From NCBI RefSeq assembly GCF_021917145.1, contig NC_061061.1, positions 2,923,390-2,987,389 on the forward strand: DNA of 64,000 nucleotides. Reading direction: 5' to 3'. The position numbers and the translations under genes are program-made. The stretch is from Hypomesus transpacificus. Its lineage: Eukaryota > Chordata > Actinopteri > Osmeriformes > Osmeridae. The notes below the pieces were generated by a model. The model was not told the origin of the DNA and did no database searches. It saw only the letters and a list, made by a program, of their open reading frames with translations. Below, piece by piece: positions 35,371-46,929 of the stretch (the stretch's first letter is position 1; every line of letters starts with the position of its first letter).

Positions 35371-38243
35371 ATGAAGCTGTGAGTATGACCTTTACATTTT
35401 CTTTTCCTCATTGCGCATGTGAATTCACAGCACATTTCATTTTGTTTGCTTTCCCCTTGGATGTTATAATAACAATATTACAACAATTATACAAATTAAC
35501 TTATAACGCACTTATGAGATGTATTACTAAATATGAAGACTTTTGTGAGTAATCAGTTGTTTCTTCCAGCCTCTTGTGCCTGTCCATTCTGGTACATCTG
35601 ACTGTTTCCTTCACAACACCAGTTCAAGGTACTACCTCTTTCAAACATGGGATGGCATGTTTCAATGTTAACCTTTTGGATAGGTTTTAATGTGCCTTTA
35701 ATGTGTGTAGGTTTTAATCATTACAATAAGTCAATATTTTGTTTCAGTAGTAAGACAGTTTACTTGTGTCAAAGCCACCATATTCTTCTCTTGTAAGACT
35801 ATTTGACTTGTGTACAAAGAGGATCCAGATAATACGAAATGTTGCATATCCACCCCCTTTTCTTTTATCTTCATCTTTACAGATGCAACTACAGGACAGG
35901 AAAACCCAGTCCCTGAAGATCTTAACGGTTTGTTCCTCAGACCTGACGTTTCCTCTCTCCTCGCTGGGTTGAATAAGGGACAAGATACATCTAAACATGC
36001 GGGATTCCATTGCTGAAGTGTAACCTATTTAAAACCCTCTCATTGCATTACACTCATCTCTCATGCATTCCAACCACCTTTTTCAGAGCATGGAAATACC
36101 CTTGACCACCCGGGCACAACACCAGGTCAGTGAGGATAATACAATTACGAGATGAAAAATCAGTTTTGTGTTCCATATTAAGCCAAACCTCTTTGTGTGT
36201 CAGGTGGTACCACAACCACTGAAGAGCAGGAGAAGCCCTCAGGAGGTAGGCAGAAGGTTTAGTGCACATATCAACCTATACCTACAGGCTTTCTGTTATG
36301 AGTTATATTTGTCATCCCCAACTACTTTCTTTACAGAAATGTCAAAAGTAAAACCAGCCCCGAATGCTGGGTCATCAGACAAGTTTCAAACTCATTTTAA
36401 ACCAATACACAAGGATATTGAGCACCCAATTAAACAATGTGAAAAAAATGTGTCTTCTTTGCAGAGACTGTAGATTCAGAGGCAAGATCCAGAGAGAGTG
36501 GTAACTCCCATGACTTTACAGGTGGGTATCGAGTTTGGCTTTGCCATAATTCAAGGTTACGGGATCAAAATGTTCGCAAATGTTTTTCTGAATTTGTTTC
36601 TCAATGTTGAATAGATGCAGGGCTACACGGGAAGAACTCAGTAGAGAAAGGTGTGTCGAATGTAGAATGATTTCATTTGTGTGACTACCAGACAGACAGA
36701 CAGACTTTCTTTCACACTTCTTTTGGCTCGATTTCTCTCTTCTCTTTCACATGTTCACACTCTTCAACTCCCTCCCCTCCCTCCATATAAAAGAGGACGA
36801 CAATTGAAGACACTTGACATGTTACTAATTGTATATTGTGCTCATACATTTCTATAATAATGCCCAACAATTGAATTCAGTGTGTTTAATTCAATGGGTG
36901 AGTCATAACTAATGACTCAATTATTCGAATCAGAAACATGGAGGATGGCGCAAGCAACTACTTCGGCAGGTAGGCACCTACATCTCAGTGTTATTGCATA
37001 TCAGTCAGTTATGTGCCACTAATATTTTAGCCCACACCTTTGTGTTTTTGTGGTAGTCAATGACAGTGAGGAGACAACAGCTACAGACAAAGATGTAGCT
37101 TCTGTCAAACACTCTGCAATGATGAGAGGTAAGGTGGGGGGCACTGGCAAGTCATGAGGCACCTTGTACTTGTCCATATAGACTAAGGATGTAAAGAAAG
37201 TCTCCCCCTTTCTGTCTTGCTATCTCTCTCTCTTTTTTTCTCTCTTTTTCACTCCCTCTCACTCACTCTCTTTTTCTCTCTCCATCCATCTCTCTCCCTC
37301 CCTCTCTTTTTCTCTCCCTGCCTCTGTCTAAAGACACTGTGAAGCAGGACATGAGCAGCAGAGAGGACGATGTCCTTAGTGACGTGGGCATTTCCAACAA
37401 GTCAGCCCATGTGTTGAAACCAGACAAGGTGGACCCCGGCAGCGCCGAACGCAGGGACACCCGGAAGGCCGTCCCCGCAGGGAGAAGCGTCACCAACCGC
37501 GAGCCCGTGGGTCTAAACAGCGAGGGGTCAAAGGTGGCAGACTGCCAGGATACCAGCTGTGTATCCACAGACCCGAGTGCTGCAGTCAAAGGGCTCCATG
37601 TTGCCGTGAATGCCAGTGGGGAGGGCAAAGATCGGCAGGGCCATGAGGGCCCAGAGAGGGAGGCCGTGCCTGGGGACAGTCGCAGACTTGGGGTGAATGC
37701 TATGGTGAAACCAGCCAGAGAGCCCCAGGACCTGGACAGTCTGGAGATGGCCCATGGTAGAATTCTTCAAGAAGGATACAGCAGAGATGATCTTGATGGT
37801 AGGTCTGTCTTCTGCACGGAAGACAGGTGCCGACAGGGGAAACTTGATCTTGTGTGATTTCATTTAGCAGATGCTTTGATCCAAAGCAACGTACAGGGGA
37901 CCTGTGACGTGTTGAACTTCTGTCAAATGTTCTACCACTGAATTATACTCACCCAAACAAACAAAAACAGTCATAACAACTGTGTTCAATCCTTCCACAG
38001 AAACCTTGGAGTTGATCAGTGCTGAGAGGATCCCAGCAGGTAAGTTCAGGATCTGGGCATACCATCGCAGGAGACACACCCTGGTTTACCTGTAGAACCC
38101 AGCTCTCTCCAGACCTCCAAGAGGCCATTGCATGTCATGATACTGGTTTCTGTTTTTAGAATGATGCATTGTAATGTCTCACTGGGAACTCTGTTTGCTG
38201 TGCTTTAGCGCTTGATCAGATTGTCAGAAGACCCGGCCAGTAG
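35371..38243 (+). CDS. Unrecognised secreted, hydrophilic, probably disordered protein
   Basis: Twelve exons: 35371-35378, 35570-35628, 35883-35927, 36087-36125, 36204-36245, 36465-36521, 36615-36650, 36934-36969, 37057-37128, 37334-37798, 38001-38039, 38209-38243. The sum is 933 nt, 310 residues. It starts MKLLLCLSILVHLTVSF, a clear signal peptide. All introns after the first are phase 1, so exons 3-11 are symmetrical and can be skipped or duplicated freely. The mature chain is rich in Asp, Glu, Ser, Thr, Lys and Arg, with no membrane segment after the signal and no domain I can name. A CCAAT/TATA promoter lies upstream and AATAAA at 38484-38489 lies downstream. It is divergent from csnk2a1 and faces tyrobp tail to tail. 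Matrix or granule proteins often look like this, but I assign no function. Individual short exons could be misplaced; the 465-nt exon is the firmest. Confidence 0.72.
37195..37330. repeat. CT-rich low-complexity tract
   Basis: TCTCTCTTTTT-type sequence extending to the acceptor of the exon starting at 37334. It serves as an unusually long polypyrimidine tract. Confidence 0.85.
37855..37915 (-). mobile_element. Old SINE tail fragment
   Basis: CATTTAGCAGATGCTTTGAT followed by CCAAAGCAACGTACAGGGGA matches the conserved tail of fish SINEs in reverse. It lies in an intron of the secreted-protein gene. Confidence 0.55.
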
Positions 38244-38483
38244 TCTTGTGGTGGACCACGGTGGACTCCTTTGTGCAAGCAGTCTCACTTCCCACCAGCA
38301 GGGGGCGTTTTTACCTTCGTCTCCACAGACCGTGGGGCTGCAGACTGCCTTGGAGAGCCGCCAATAACAGACACATCTGTATGTTCAGGCAGAGCAAGCT
38401 CCCGTGGCAGTAAAAATATCTGATGCCTTTCTGTTTTATTCTGGGTTGGGTGGATTGGCAACTCCACCCTCATCATTGTTTTT

Positions 38484-38489
38484 AATAAA
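38484..38489 (+). terminator. Polyadenylation signal AATAAA of the secreted-protein gene
   Basis: AATAAA 241 bases after the TAG stop at 38241-38243, followed by A/T-rich sequence. Confidence 0.55.
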
Positions 38490-38519
38490 GATATTTAAAA
38501 TACAATAGTTTAATATGGT

Positions 38520-39185
38520 ACATTTATTGTAATTAGCAGAAATTCATGTTTGTTACATTTTGAAACAGTCACATCCAAAGAATGTTCAAACAATCATTAT
38601 ATTCAATCATGAACGAGTTCTTTAATGTTCAAAATGTGATTAAGTACAACACTGGTGAGTCAGTGCCTACAACATTTGACTCATGGGAAACAACCTACCA
38701 GAATATCTTGTGGGATTTTTTATTTTCTTCTTCTCTTTTCTTCTCTAAAATTAATGCTTAGAAGGGATACTGTTTTTCTGTCAGTATGAAAGCCCACAGG
38801 GGAAACAATATGACCATAATTTAACAATATTGTAAAATGAAAGCAAATGTAGAAAATACATATTCAGTACAATTACATAAGAATGTGAATAATATAAGTA
38901 TATAAACAGTACAGAAACATAACAATGCAGATACTAACAGTTCCAATATAAACAATCATGCAAGAATTTCCAATATCCCAAATAACAACACTTTAATGTA
39001 AACCTTAAGTTAAATATGATCCTGTACTTTTTACAGACAAATAGATGCAGTATGTAAGGTAGACACATATATCTTAGCTCTACATCAGAAAAAAGCATAC
39101 TAATAGTACAGTCAGATCATTGTAACCTTGTTATTCTCATATTCCAGCCATAAACAATGTCCGAGAGTGTCACTCTTAAGATATC
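38520..39185. other. A/T-rich spacer between the secreted-protein gene and tyrobp
   Basis: It contains no coding exon. It must include the tyrobp 3' UTR; TTTATT near 38523 is a possible minus-strand AATAAA signal. Nothing else was recognised. Confidence 0.5.
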
Positions 39186-39459
39186 TCATTTCCTGAATGT
39201 TTGAAGATCTTCGTATACATTTAATTGGACTCCATGTAACTCCTACAACAGTCAAATACAGAGTCACATTCATTTGTGTGTATTTGTGTGTGTGTATGTG
39301 ATCGTGTTTGTGTATACATGTGTCTGTGTTTACCTGGTAAGGAGATTCAGTGATCTCAGCTGTCTTCCTCACAGAACTGGAGGTCTTTGCCATTACTAGG
39401 GAGAGAAGGAGCAAACGGGTATTTGGTTAGAATAACACACACACACACAATCACACAAT

Positions 39460-39501
<42 letters not shown>

Positions 39502-40753
39502 CACACACCCAGACACAAACTCACCCTCCTGATGGCTGGCTCTGCTCCTCTTCCTCTTGCACACTGTGAAACAGAACACCGAAGCAGCGAGGAAGAGGGT
39601 GAGGATGATGTCACAGATGATGATGCCTACCAATGCCCTCAAGTCCAGCTGGTAGCAGTGTCCACATTCTGCACAGACAAAAACATTCGTTCAAAACAGA
39701 GCCAAAGATACCAAGAATACGAGATAAGATGTGGAACACACAAGGTATCAATGGGCATATCATGCTTAATGATACCTAGCATGTGACAGAATGTTCTTAC
39801 CTTGCCCTTCTTCTGTAGGGCCTGGAAGTCAGAAGTCAGAAGGTAAAATCAACAAGAAACATGAAGCAAAGTGTTCAGGAAGTGCTGTGTGTTAACCGTG
39901 GCCGGACGGACCACACATCACCCAGAATGTGCCGTTTCTAGTGAGGCCGGACACGGTTTCCTGTAACTGCATCGCTCAGATCAACACCCACCCTCATGAA
40001 AAGACATGCTTCATCTGAGCAGTAAAGGCATCGTGAGGACATCTTCACATTATTATGGACATGTTCTCATAGCATCATCAGAGGCATTTTAGAAACAATG
40101 ACATTGATTTCAATTATTCCCAAAGGTAAAACACTTTACATTGAGGGTGACATAACGTACCTGAAGTACCTTATGTAATAAAGTACTACATAGAGATAAA
40201 ACATTATGGGTACATAGGAAATGCTATGTAACTCACTGGTATAACATATCAGTGGTGTAGGTTACTAGAAAAGTACTCTAGAAGGTCAGAAGACCCAAAA
40301 TGAGAAAAAAACAGCTAATGGTCCACTTAAAAGAACCCCCCCCCCTTCCACTAGGCTAGCTATGGGCCAGAAATGGTAGTTGAAGGTTGAGTTACCAAAA
40401 CGAGACAACATGTTAACATTCACTTTACAAGCCTTTAAACCCAATTTCCCCCATACCAAGTTTCACATGTGTATTAACTTCACTATACTGTAAGGAAGTG
40501 TAACTGCAAAGAAGTTTCTATCTATCAACAATGTTGTCAAAATAGATTTCGCCATGTAGTCAAAATAGATTTCGCCATGTAGTTACATGGTAGGTGTTGC
40601 AGATTTTAGTTTTACACACTACTACAGAACAACTTCTGAACGACACAACGAATAATACCTAAACTGCACACAGAATACAGTCGTCGTAAATTACTCGACA
40701 CACTCACCAAACATCCCATTCAGAGGAACGACAATACAAAGGCCCTTGGCCAT
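39186..40753 (-). CDS. tyrobp: DAP12 / TYRO protein tyrosine kinase-binding protein
   Basis: Homodimeric ITAM adaptor that pairs with activating receptors on NK and myeloid cells and recruits Syk-family kinases. Exons: 40753-40708, 39821-39801, 39668-39525, 39395-39334, 39242-39186. The sum is 330 nt, 109 residues. It has a short ectodomain with Cys24 and Cys27 (ECGHC) for dimer disulfides. The membrane segment (about 34-57) carries the essential Asp42 (GIIICDIILTL). The cytosolic tail has ESPY90QEL and Y101EDL, forming YxxL-x7-YxxL, a canonical ITAM spread over the last two exons as in mammals. The proposed first exon (MAKGLCIVVPLNGMFG) gives a weak signal peptide with a short hydrophobic core, so a missed 5' exon or sequence error there is possible. 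hcst lies 2.5 kb upstream, same strand. Confidence 0.9.
39430..39495. repeat. CA microsatellite in a tyrobp intron
   Basis: Several CACACA tracts interrupted by ATCACACAATCT, between the transmembrane and first ITAM exons. Confidence 0.9.
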
Positions 40754-43292
40754 CTTCAGATGGTTGTTGCTAGGCAGAGAACGAGGCGGATAGATAGCTG
40801 GAATCTGTGACAGAATATCTGGTGCTCCCAGTGATGTGTGCCCGGAGAGTCTGAGAGAAGACAGGAAGTCCACACACTGTAGGCCGAGTCAGCAGGGTGT
40901 CACCTACATCACCCTGTGTGTGTATGTGTGTGTGTGTGAGTGAGTAGGAAGAGAAATGATGAGGAAGCCAGGGAGTGGTATCAGTGGACTGGCTTTCACA
41001 AGCATTTTTCTCTTTCTGTGTCTCCACGTTCACCTGGAGACCAGTTAAACAGCTATGTTGTTGAACCATTTTTCTACATTGACCATCCTAGATAGAGGGG
41101 TCAGACCATCTACAAAGCCTGGTTTAGGGTGCGGTAAGGAAATTGTTGCATTGCTACATCCACCAAAGTGAATCTAATAAATATACACATACAGACATAC
41201 AGACAGGACTTTTCTATATCCTTCTTTCGAACTTTCACCAAAACAATCATTATTATGCCAACTAGCGGTTACCAGTTTCTGTCAAAAGGTTACCTTGACA
41301 CCTACACCAAAACATTTCCTCTCAGACCCTTTCAAATGAGTCCTGTGGTTCGCAGAAGTGTTTCAGCTGTCTCTTCAGAACTGCACTGGCCCTACCTGAT
41401 GGAAGCACAACCTCATGTGAAATGAAAGGACATTGAGAGTAAAACAAAACAAACACCCTTTATCCGGAAGGGCATCAGAGAGTCTAAAAGCTGATCAAAG
41501 AGAAAGACCGTCAATAAGTGATCTAACTGTCTGTGGAAGCCACAGCTGAAAAAATATTAATTCATGATGTGGTAGAGGGGATGGAGCTGGTTGTCCAACA
41601 ATCAATTGTCTAAACATTGCATCATAAGTTACATTTTTGACACTATTTACTACATAGACACTATTTGAAGAAACATGATGAAGGAAGCAACACTTTAACT
41701 AGCAGAGTGCTGGTATCAGAAGGGCCTGCTTCCTTTTTCAGTATTAGAAAAAGAGAGTATCTATACATCAGCTTTCACCTCCAGCTTGTTCTACTGTAAT
41801 AGAACATATAACGCCACATTACCGAGTTACTCACAGTTTGACTGGCTATTTCCATGTCATTGGCCAAGACAAAGGATTTCTTAGAAGTAACAAAGAGGCT
41901 GAGCTTAAGGCCTCAGAGTGTGAGAGGATAGATCAGATTAGAGAGAGGAAAGAAAGAAAAATGGGTCAGTCTAAACCGCCAGGACAGATAACTATCTAGG
42001 CCAACATACACTGCTAATGACTTGTTTGAAAAATGTTGAGATAATGTAACTCTGCGTGTGTGTGTGTGTGTGTGTGTGGTAGAACTGACCACCAGTGTAC
42101 AGACTACGTTTACAAACATATTTTTTCTCCTGTTAAACTGGAAGAATGTTTCACCAGCAGGTGGCAGTGAATGACAGTTGGTAAATGACAAGGTGTCATT
42201 TTCTGATGGCGAGTTTCCACTGTTTAACTGGAGTTGTCGATTTCCGTGAATTTACATAAAAAAAGGGAACATTTTACACAATGTTTTTAGTTATTCATGT
42301 ATTTTTATTTGCTTTGATGTAAGTTGAAATAAATAAAACGATGAACTATTACAAGTTTAGTTTATTTGCGTCCCTCCAGTGCAGGCTTCTTTGCACTGGC
42401 TTCCTGTCAATTTCAGAGTAGGCCTACAATACAAAGTCTTCCTAGTGGTGTTTAAAGGTTTATATGGTCTTACTCCACTGTATATTTCAAGTCTGTTGCA
42501 GAGATATCAAGCTGCTAGATCCTTAAGATTGGCACAGAGTCTCCTTTTAAATGTCCCTAAACCCAGATTAAGAACCTGAAGAGATTGTACTTTGGTTGTG
42601 GCAGCACCTACCCTCTGGAATAGCCTCCCACTACAAATTGGAGCATCTGACTCAATTGATTTTTTAAAATCTATGCTGTTGACGCATCTATTCTGTTTTG
42701 CTTGTGAGTGTCCTTTGATGCATGGAGATCCCAATGTGATGCTTCAGATGGGCTCTGTGTTCTGTGCATCTGTGATTGTTTGCTTGTTGCGATCTGGGGA
42801 TGTACTGCACTTTGGTCAATGTGTCATGTTTTTAAATGTGCTATATGAATAAATGTTGATTGATTGAATTATCGTATTACAGTGAGAGTACATTTGCACA
42901 AAAATCTTAATTTATGAAACATGGTCTCACCGCCGCCCCCCCCCCCCCCCACACACACACCCAAAAACATATAACAAATAAAAACGGTTTTACAGGTACA
43001 ATGTTTTATAAAATCCCACAACCCTTATTGATAACATATTGTAGGTCGAACTTAGCAAACGTTATCAATGGGAAGTATCTGGGACGGAATCGGACACCTG
43101 ATCATGCCTATGCATAGTGCAAATACAGAATATATTTACAATCCAAAAAGTTCAATACTGGTTGAGAGCTGCCTGAAAGAAATACATGCTTTCACATATA
43201 AATAAAAATTGTACAATTGTTGCGCATTTAACTCATCATCCAGTATCATGGAGATGTGAAACCTTATGGTATGTCGGATTCTCAGGGAAACG
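40754..43292. other. Spacer between tyrobp and hcst
   Basis: No host exon was found. Unlike mammals, where NFKBID lies between HCST and TYROBP, no ankyrin-repeat exon is visible here. The stretch contains a LINE fragment (listed separately), a GT repeat near 42055-42080, and a C/CA repeat near 42937-42962. Confidence 0.55.
42360..42870 (+). mobile_element. LINE (L2-like) reverse-transcriptase 3' end fragment, broken
   Basis: Translation gives LHWLPVNFRVGLQYKVF, YGLTPLYISSLL, then a stop, then APTLWNSLPLQIGASDSIDF and LKSMLLTHLFCF. These are the signature C-terminal motifs of L2-type ORF2 proteins (LHWLPV..R, LWNSLP, K..LKTHLF). The 3' end ATATGAATAAATGTTGATTG and ATTGA repeats are the usual L2-like tail. 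A stop codon at about 42578 breaks the frame, so this is a dead 5'-truncated copy. Confidence 0.8.
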
Positions 43293-44524
43293 TCATGTTT
43301 TGCAGTTTGCCCTGACATTCATGTAGATCTTGTCAGCTGAAAGGAAAAAGATAGGAATAAAAAAAGCAAGAGAAAGAGAGAGAAAACAGAGAAACAGAGA
43401 AAATTAGATTATGCTGAGTTCGAGAGACACTGTTTATTTAAACCTGTGTTAAAGGCAGGATAGGCAATGTTTTTTGAGGGTGTTGTACAAACCTAGCAAT
43501 TTTAGCTAGAGTGTGAATATTCAAACCAAATTATTCCACTCCCCCAAAACACATGAACCCGCTGCCTGACTACAGCCGACAGACAGGCCGATAGACAGGC
43601 AAATAGCCCGACCAATCACTGCATTTGGTACGAGTGCCGTTCAATCATTAATGCCGTTTCTCCCTTAATAATTGGTTGTGTTGATTACAGTCCTGCAACG
43701 TCCACAGATATCAGATTGATTTTATTTGGATTTATTGGTTGCTATCAGGGTGTGAAGTTTATTTCAGCAAATGTGACAAACGTTAATATTGAATATAATA
43801 TAGAACAACATGACAACAACATGACCCAACCTAGGGAAAGGGGAAGTCATATCTTTACTGGGAGGGAACTAGTAACTAAACAAGCTTCAACCTGCACCTT
43901 CAGCTTTCCCTTCCCTTCTCCGGCTGGCACAATGGTAGGTGACCAAGACAATGGCTAGGGTCAAGATCACATCTGCGATGATGATGCCAGCCATGGTGCT
44001 AGGCTCAATCCTGTAGCAGGACACATTCGTTTCTAGAAAAAAAGAGAGCAATGCGAGATGAGAGAGAGAGATGAGAGAGCTGACGTGGGCAGGGGTGAGC
44101 AGGATGTAAGTAAATCAGAAGATTAGAAAATGTTGGTATAAGGTTTTCAGGCTTAAACACAGGGCATGAGACTGACATTCCTGCCTGTACATCCTACTTA
44201 TTCAAGGACTGATTGATTCTTAGTTCTCAGTGTTGTTGCTATGGTATTATTGTATGTAGACCTACCTTCACCAGCCACAGTTACCTCTGAAGAAAAGAAA
44301 GGTGCAATATAAAAGTGTTATTGTGAAGGCTTAGTGAGAGGCGTCCATGCAACACCCATCCAAAAAGCAGTTCAGTTTCCGTTAACTTTTTGTGGTCTAA
44401 CTTTCCTGTTCCCCCTTTGCACTTTGCACACACACACACACACGCACCCACTAATACATTTTTGTATAAAATACATACCACAAAAGCAAAGGGTGAGAAA
44501 CAGCAGCAGTATGTGGTAGACCAT
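43293..44524 (-). CDS. hcst: DAP10 / hematopoietic cell signal transducer
   Basis: Small adaptor for activating NK/T-cell receptors. Exons: 44524-44479, 44286-44266, 44032-43898, 43336-43293. The sum is 246 nt, 81 residues. Signal peptide MVYHILLLFLTLCFC; short ectodomain with one cysteine (Cys28); membrane segment with Asp43 (MAGIIIADVILTLAIVLVTY); basic stop-transfer SRRR; then a short tail with DKIY72MNV. Mammalian DAP10 has YINM at this place. Here the tyrosine and the +2 Asn (Grb2-type YxN) are kept, but +3 is Val instead of Met, so the PI3K p85 YxxM consensus is absent. The first two coding exons have the same lengths (46 and 21 nt) and phases as those of tyrobp. Confidence 0.88.
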
Positions 44525-46156
44525 TGTCTGTATATGATTCGGAAAAATATTCAGTTAATCAATTAATGATTCATTTCACAGTACCTATTTGTTTGTAGAC
44601 CCCTGTGTACATGACATGTTAACGTTATCACTCACTTAAAGTAATTCTATATTAAAGTATATGATTTGGTATGGATCAGGACAGCAACACATTGTTTTAC
44701 ATGAGATTGACACCCCAAATGTCACCGCTATGAGTCATGTTGACCGTGTATGAATGATATAGGAACTTTTCCATCTGATCTAAGAACATGGAAAATACTG
44801 AGAGATAAATAATATACAATAGGAATAACAGATAATAAAAATGCTTGTATTATTAAGTCTATGTGATTAATAATTAAATTGTAAATGTATTAAACAGCAA
44901 TCACATTTCCTCACTGATTTACAACATTCATATGGGTAAAGCGAGGCGAAATTGGAACGTTTGCCGAAGTTTTTTGTTAAGTTGATAGTTAAAAACAATC
45001 CTTTTTACACAAGAATAAATACATGAAAGATATAAAATATATTCACATAGAGTACATACAGTGCATATATATAGATATATACAGTATATCTATATGTATA
45101 AATGTATTAAGGTATTTATATGAGAAGATTTGTTTGTCTTAGCCAGTCTTAGCCAAGGCATGTTCCCAAACAGTGTATTCAAGCCTTACCTTATATAAAG
45201 CCCAAGCCTTGATGAATAGTGAACAGAATCTTCTTACCCGAATGTAATTTTCGTGTTTGCTCAGACTTCCTTGTTACACAGATGTTTTACTATAAATGAC
45301 TGGCATAACTCTTTGATTCTAATCCCTCCCATGAAGAACCAGAGAGATTTCTGCCACAAACACAATCAGCACACGTGTGTTTGAACACTCAGTTATACCT
45401 GTCACATTACTTTGTCACATTACATTAATACTTACAAATCAGTTGGCCTTCATTGAATGAAATGTCTATAGTATTTAATCTGAGTATTTTGGTGTACTAT
45501 AAAAAGTACAAAAAGGTGTGTATTCTTGTGAGAGGTAGTGTTGAACACCCCCACAGTTCAGTCAGTGTGGAGTGAGGATCTTGCTGCCACCTTGTGTTCC
45601 TCATAAATTGTTCACTTTTTAAAATGTACAAAGTTTTCCACCACCACTTCCCAACAAGGCATACATTTTGAAGTTCATAACCTTAGAGGAATGTACAAGT
45701 AGGTGAAGAACGTCTAGGCCTACCTATCATGAAATTAGCTGATCACCTGCCATGTCACTGCTTATTTATATTAACCTAGCCTTCTTAACCTTAATTCAAA
45801 AAGATAGGTTGAGTGGGGAAATGTTTTCTCTCAATGATCGTTATCTGGTTTTAATTTGAAACGTGTACAGACGTCAAATTCTGTTGCCTGTACACGACAA
45901 AATGTGTCTGTACACGGACGTTGAATTTCGGGTTTTGGCACATATGGCATTCCATATAAGCATGAAGTATACTGAGTCCTTTAAGACGTTTGGACCATCT
46001 ACGCTTCCAATGCTATTGGTTGGAGACAAAATACCCTCCCCTTTTTCTGATGCTGGGACCAACGTATCCTCCCCCTTTTTGACGGTGTCTGCGTTGGGCT
46101 GTACATACGCCTACTTTGTGGTACTTTGTGTATCATGTGGGCGTAGCTATCACATT
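44525..46156. other. Spacer upstream of hcst
   Basis: A/T-rich with a TATATA cluster near 45060-45110. No coding exon was recognised. A stretch at about 45904-45960 (GAATTTCGGGTTTTGGCACA..) resembles 47266-47325 and is probably an old repeat. Confidence 0.5.
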
Positions 46157-46929
46157 AGGTGCGTTCGACATGGACTGTGGCTGTATGAAACGACCGGCAA
46201 GAGTAGCCGCTTGCAGTCGGGGAGGAGTTGAAAACGGCTCTGTGAAGTCGGACATTCCAGCTTCTCATGGTTTGCTGCGTTGACGTCAGTCATGGCCGAT
46301 CAAGCGCTGTTTGCTTACTTTACTTCATTTATAATTAAACTTAGTCTTTCGGTTAGGCTAGTGAAAAGGCGGACTAAAACCCTTTCTTCAACACATTTTT
46401 TATTTAATTAAACAGTTTGGTCCGGATTTGAGAATTGGCGAAATTGAAGGTGTCAAAATAATGACAAAACTTGCGTCAGTCGTCGTGTGTGAGTCTGGCC
46501 AATCATGAATAGCTGTGTCGTCATTAGAACCCGTGCAATTGCTCTTGAGAAAATGCGCTCTGCTACACAGCCGGCAGTTCTCGAATCGATCTCACGGTAC
46601 TTTGATGGCTACGTCAAAGTGACCTAGCCTCGGCGCCGTCTCAAGTCGGACAAAAAGTCTAACCAGAATTCACAATCCACACAATTGTGTGGGGGTCAGG
46701 TGGCTGAGCGGTTAGGGAGTCGGGCTATTAATCAGAAGGTTGTTGGTTCGATTCCGGCTGTGCCAGATGACGTTGTGTCCTTGGGCAAGGCACTTCACCC
46801 TACTTGCCTCAGGGAGAATGTCCCTGTACTTACTGTAAGTCGCTCTGGATAAGAGCGTCTGCTAAATGATTAAATGTAAAAGTTTCAAGCTGCAGCGCTG
46901 CATGAAGTCAGTCCATGTCGAACGCACCT
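46157..46929. mobile_element. Non-autonomous DNA transposon with 21-bp terminal inverted repeats (family G1), carrying a SINE
   Basis: The left end reads AGGTGCGTTCGACATGGACT(G) and the right end is its exact reverse complement at 46909-46929. Both sides are flanked by ATT, a possible 3-bp target duplication. No transposase frame is present. A SINE occupies 46685-46880 near the right end. The internal sequence reappears, reversed, split between 47952-48386 and 63415-63660. Confidence 0.8.
46685..46882 (+). mobile_element. Full-length tRNA-headed SINE
   Basis: The tRNA-derived head has an A box (GTGGCTGAGCGGTTAGGGAG) and B box (GGTTCGATTCC). It is followed by CCTTGGGCAAGGCACTTCA and the conserved fish SINE tail TCGCTCTGGATAAGAGCGTC, ending in TAAATGTAAA. 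It is nested in transposon G1. Confidence 0.85.

Noticed and set aside
36337-36472. Extra exon of the secreted-protein gene after a good polypyrimidine acceptor
   Set aside because: No donor in the required phase was found and the frame runs into a stop. Skipping it keeps the phase and joins the neighbours cleanly.
40754-40873. N-terminal extension of tyrobp (in-frame from 40873)
   Set aside because: It starts at GTG rather than ATG, lacks a signal peptide, and gives no DAP12-like sequence. The ATG at 40753 was kept.
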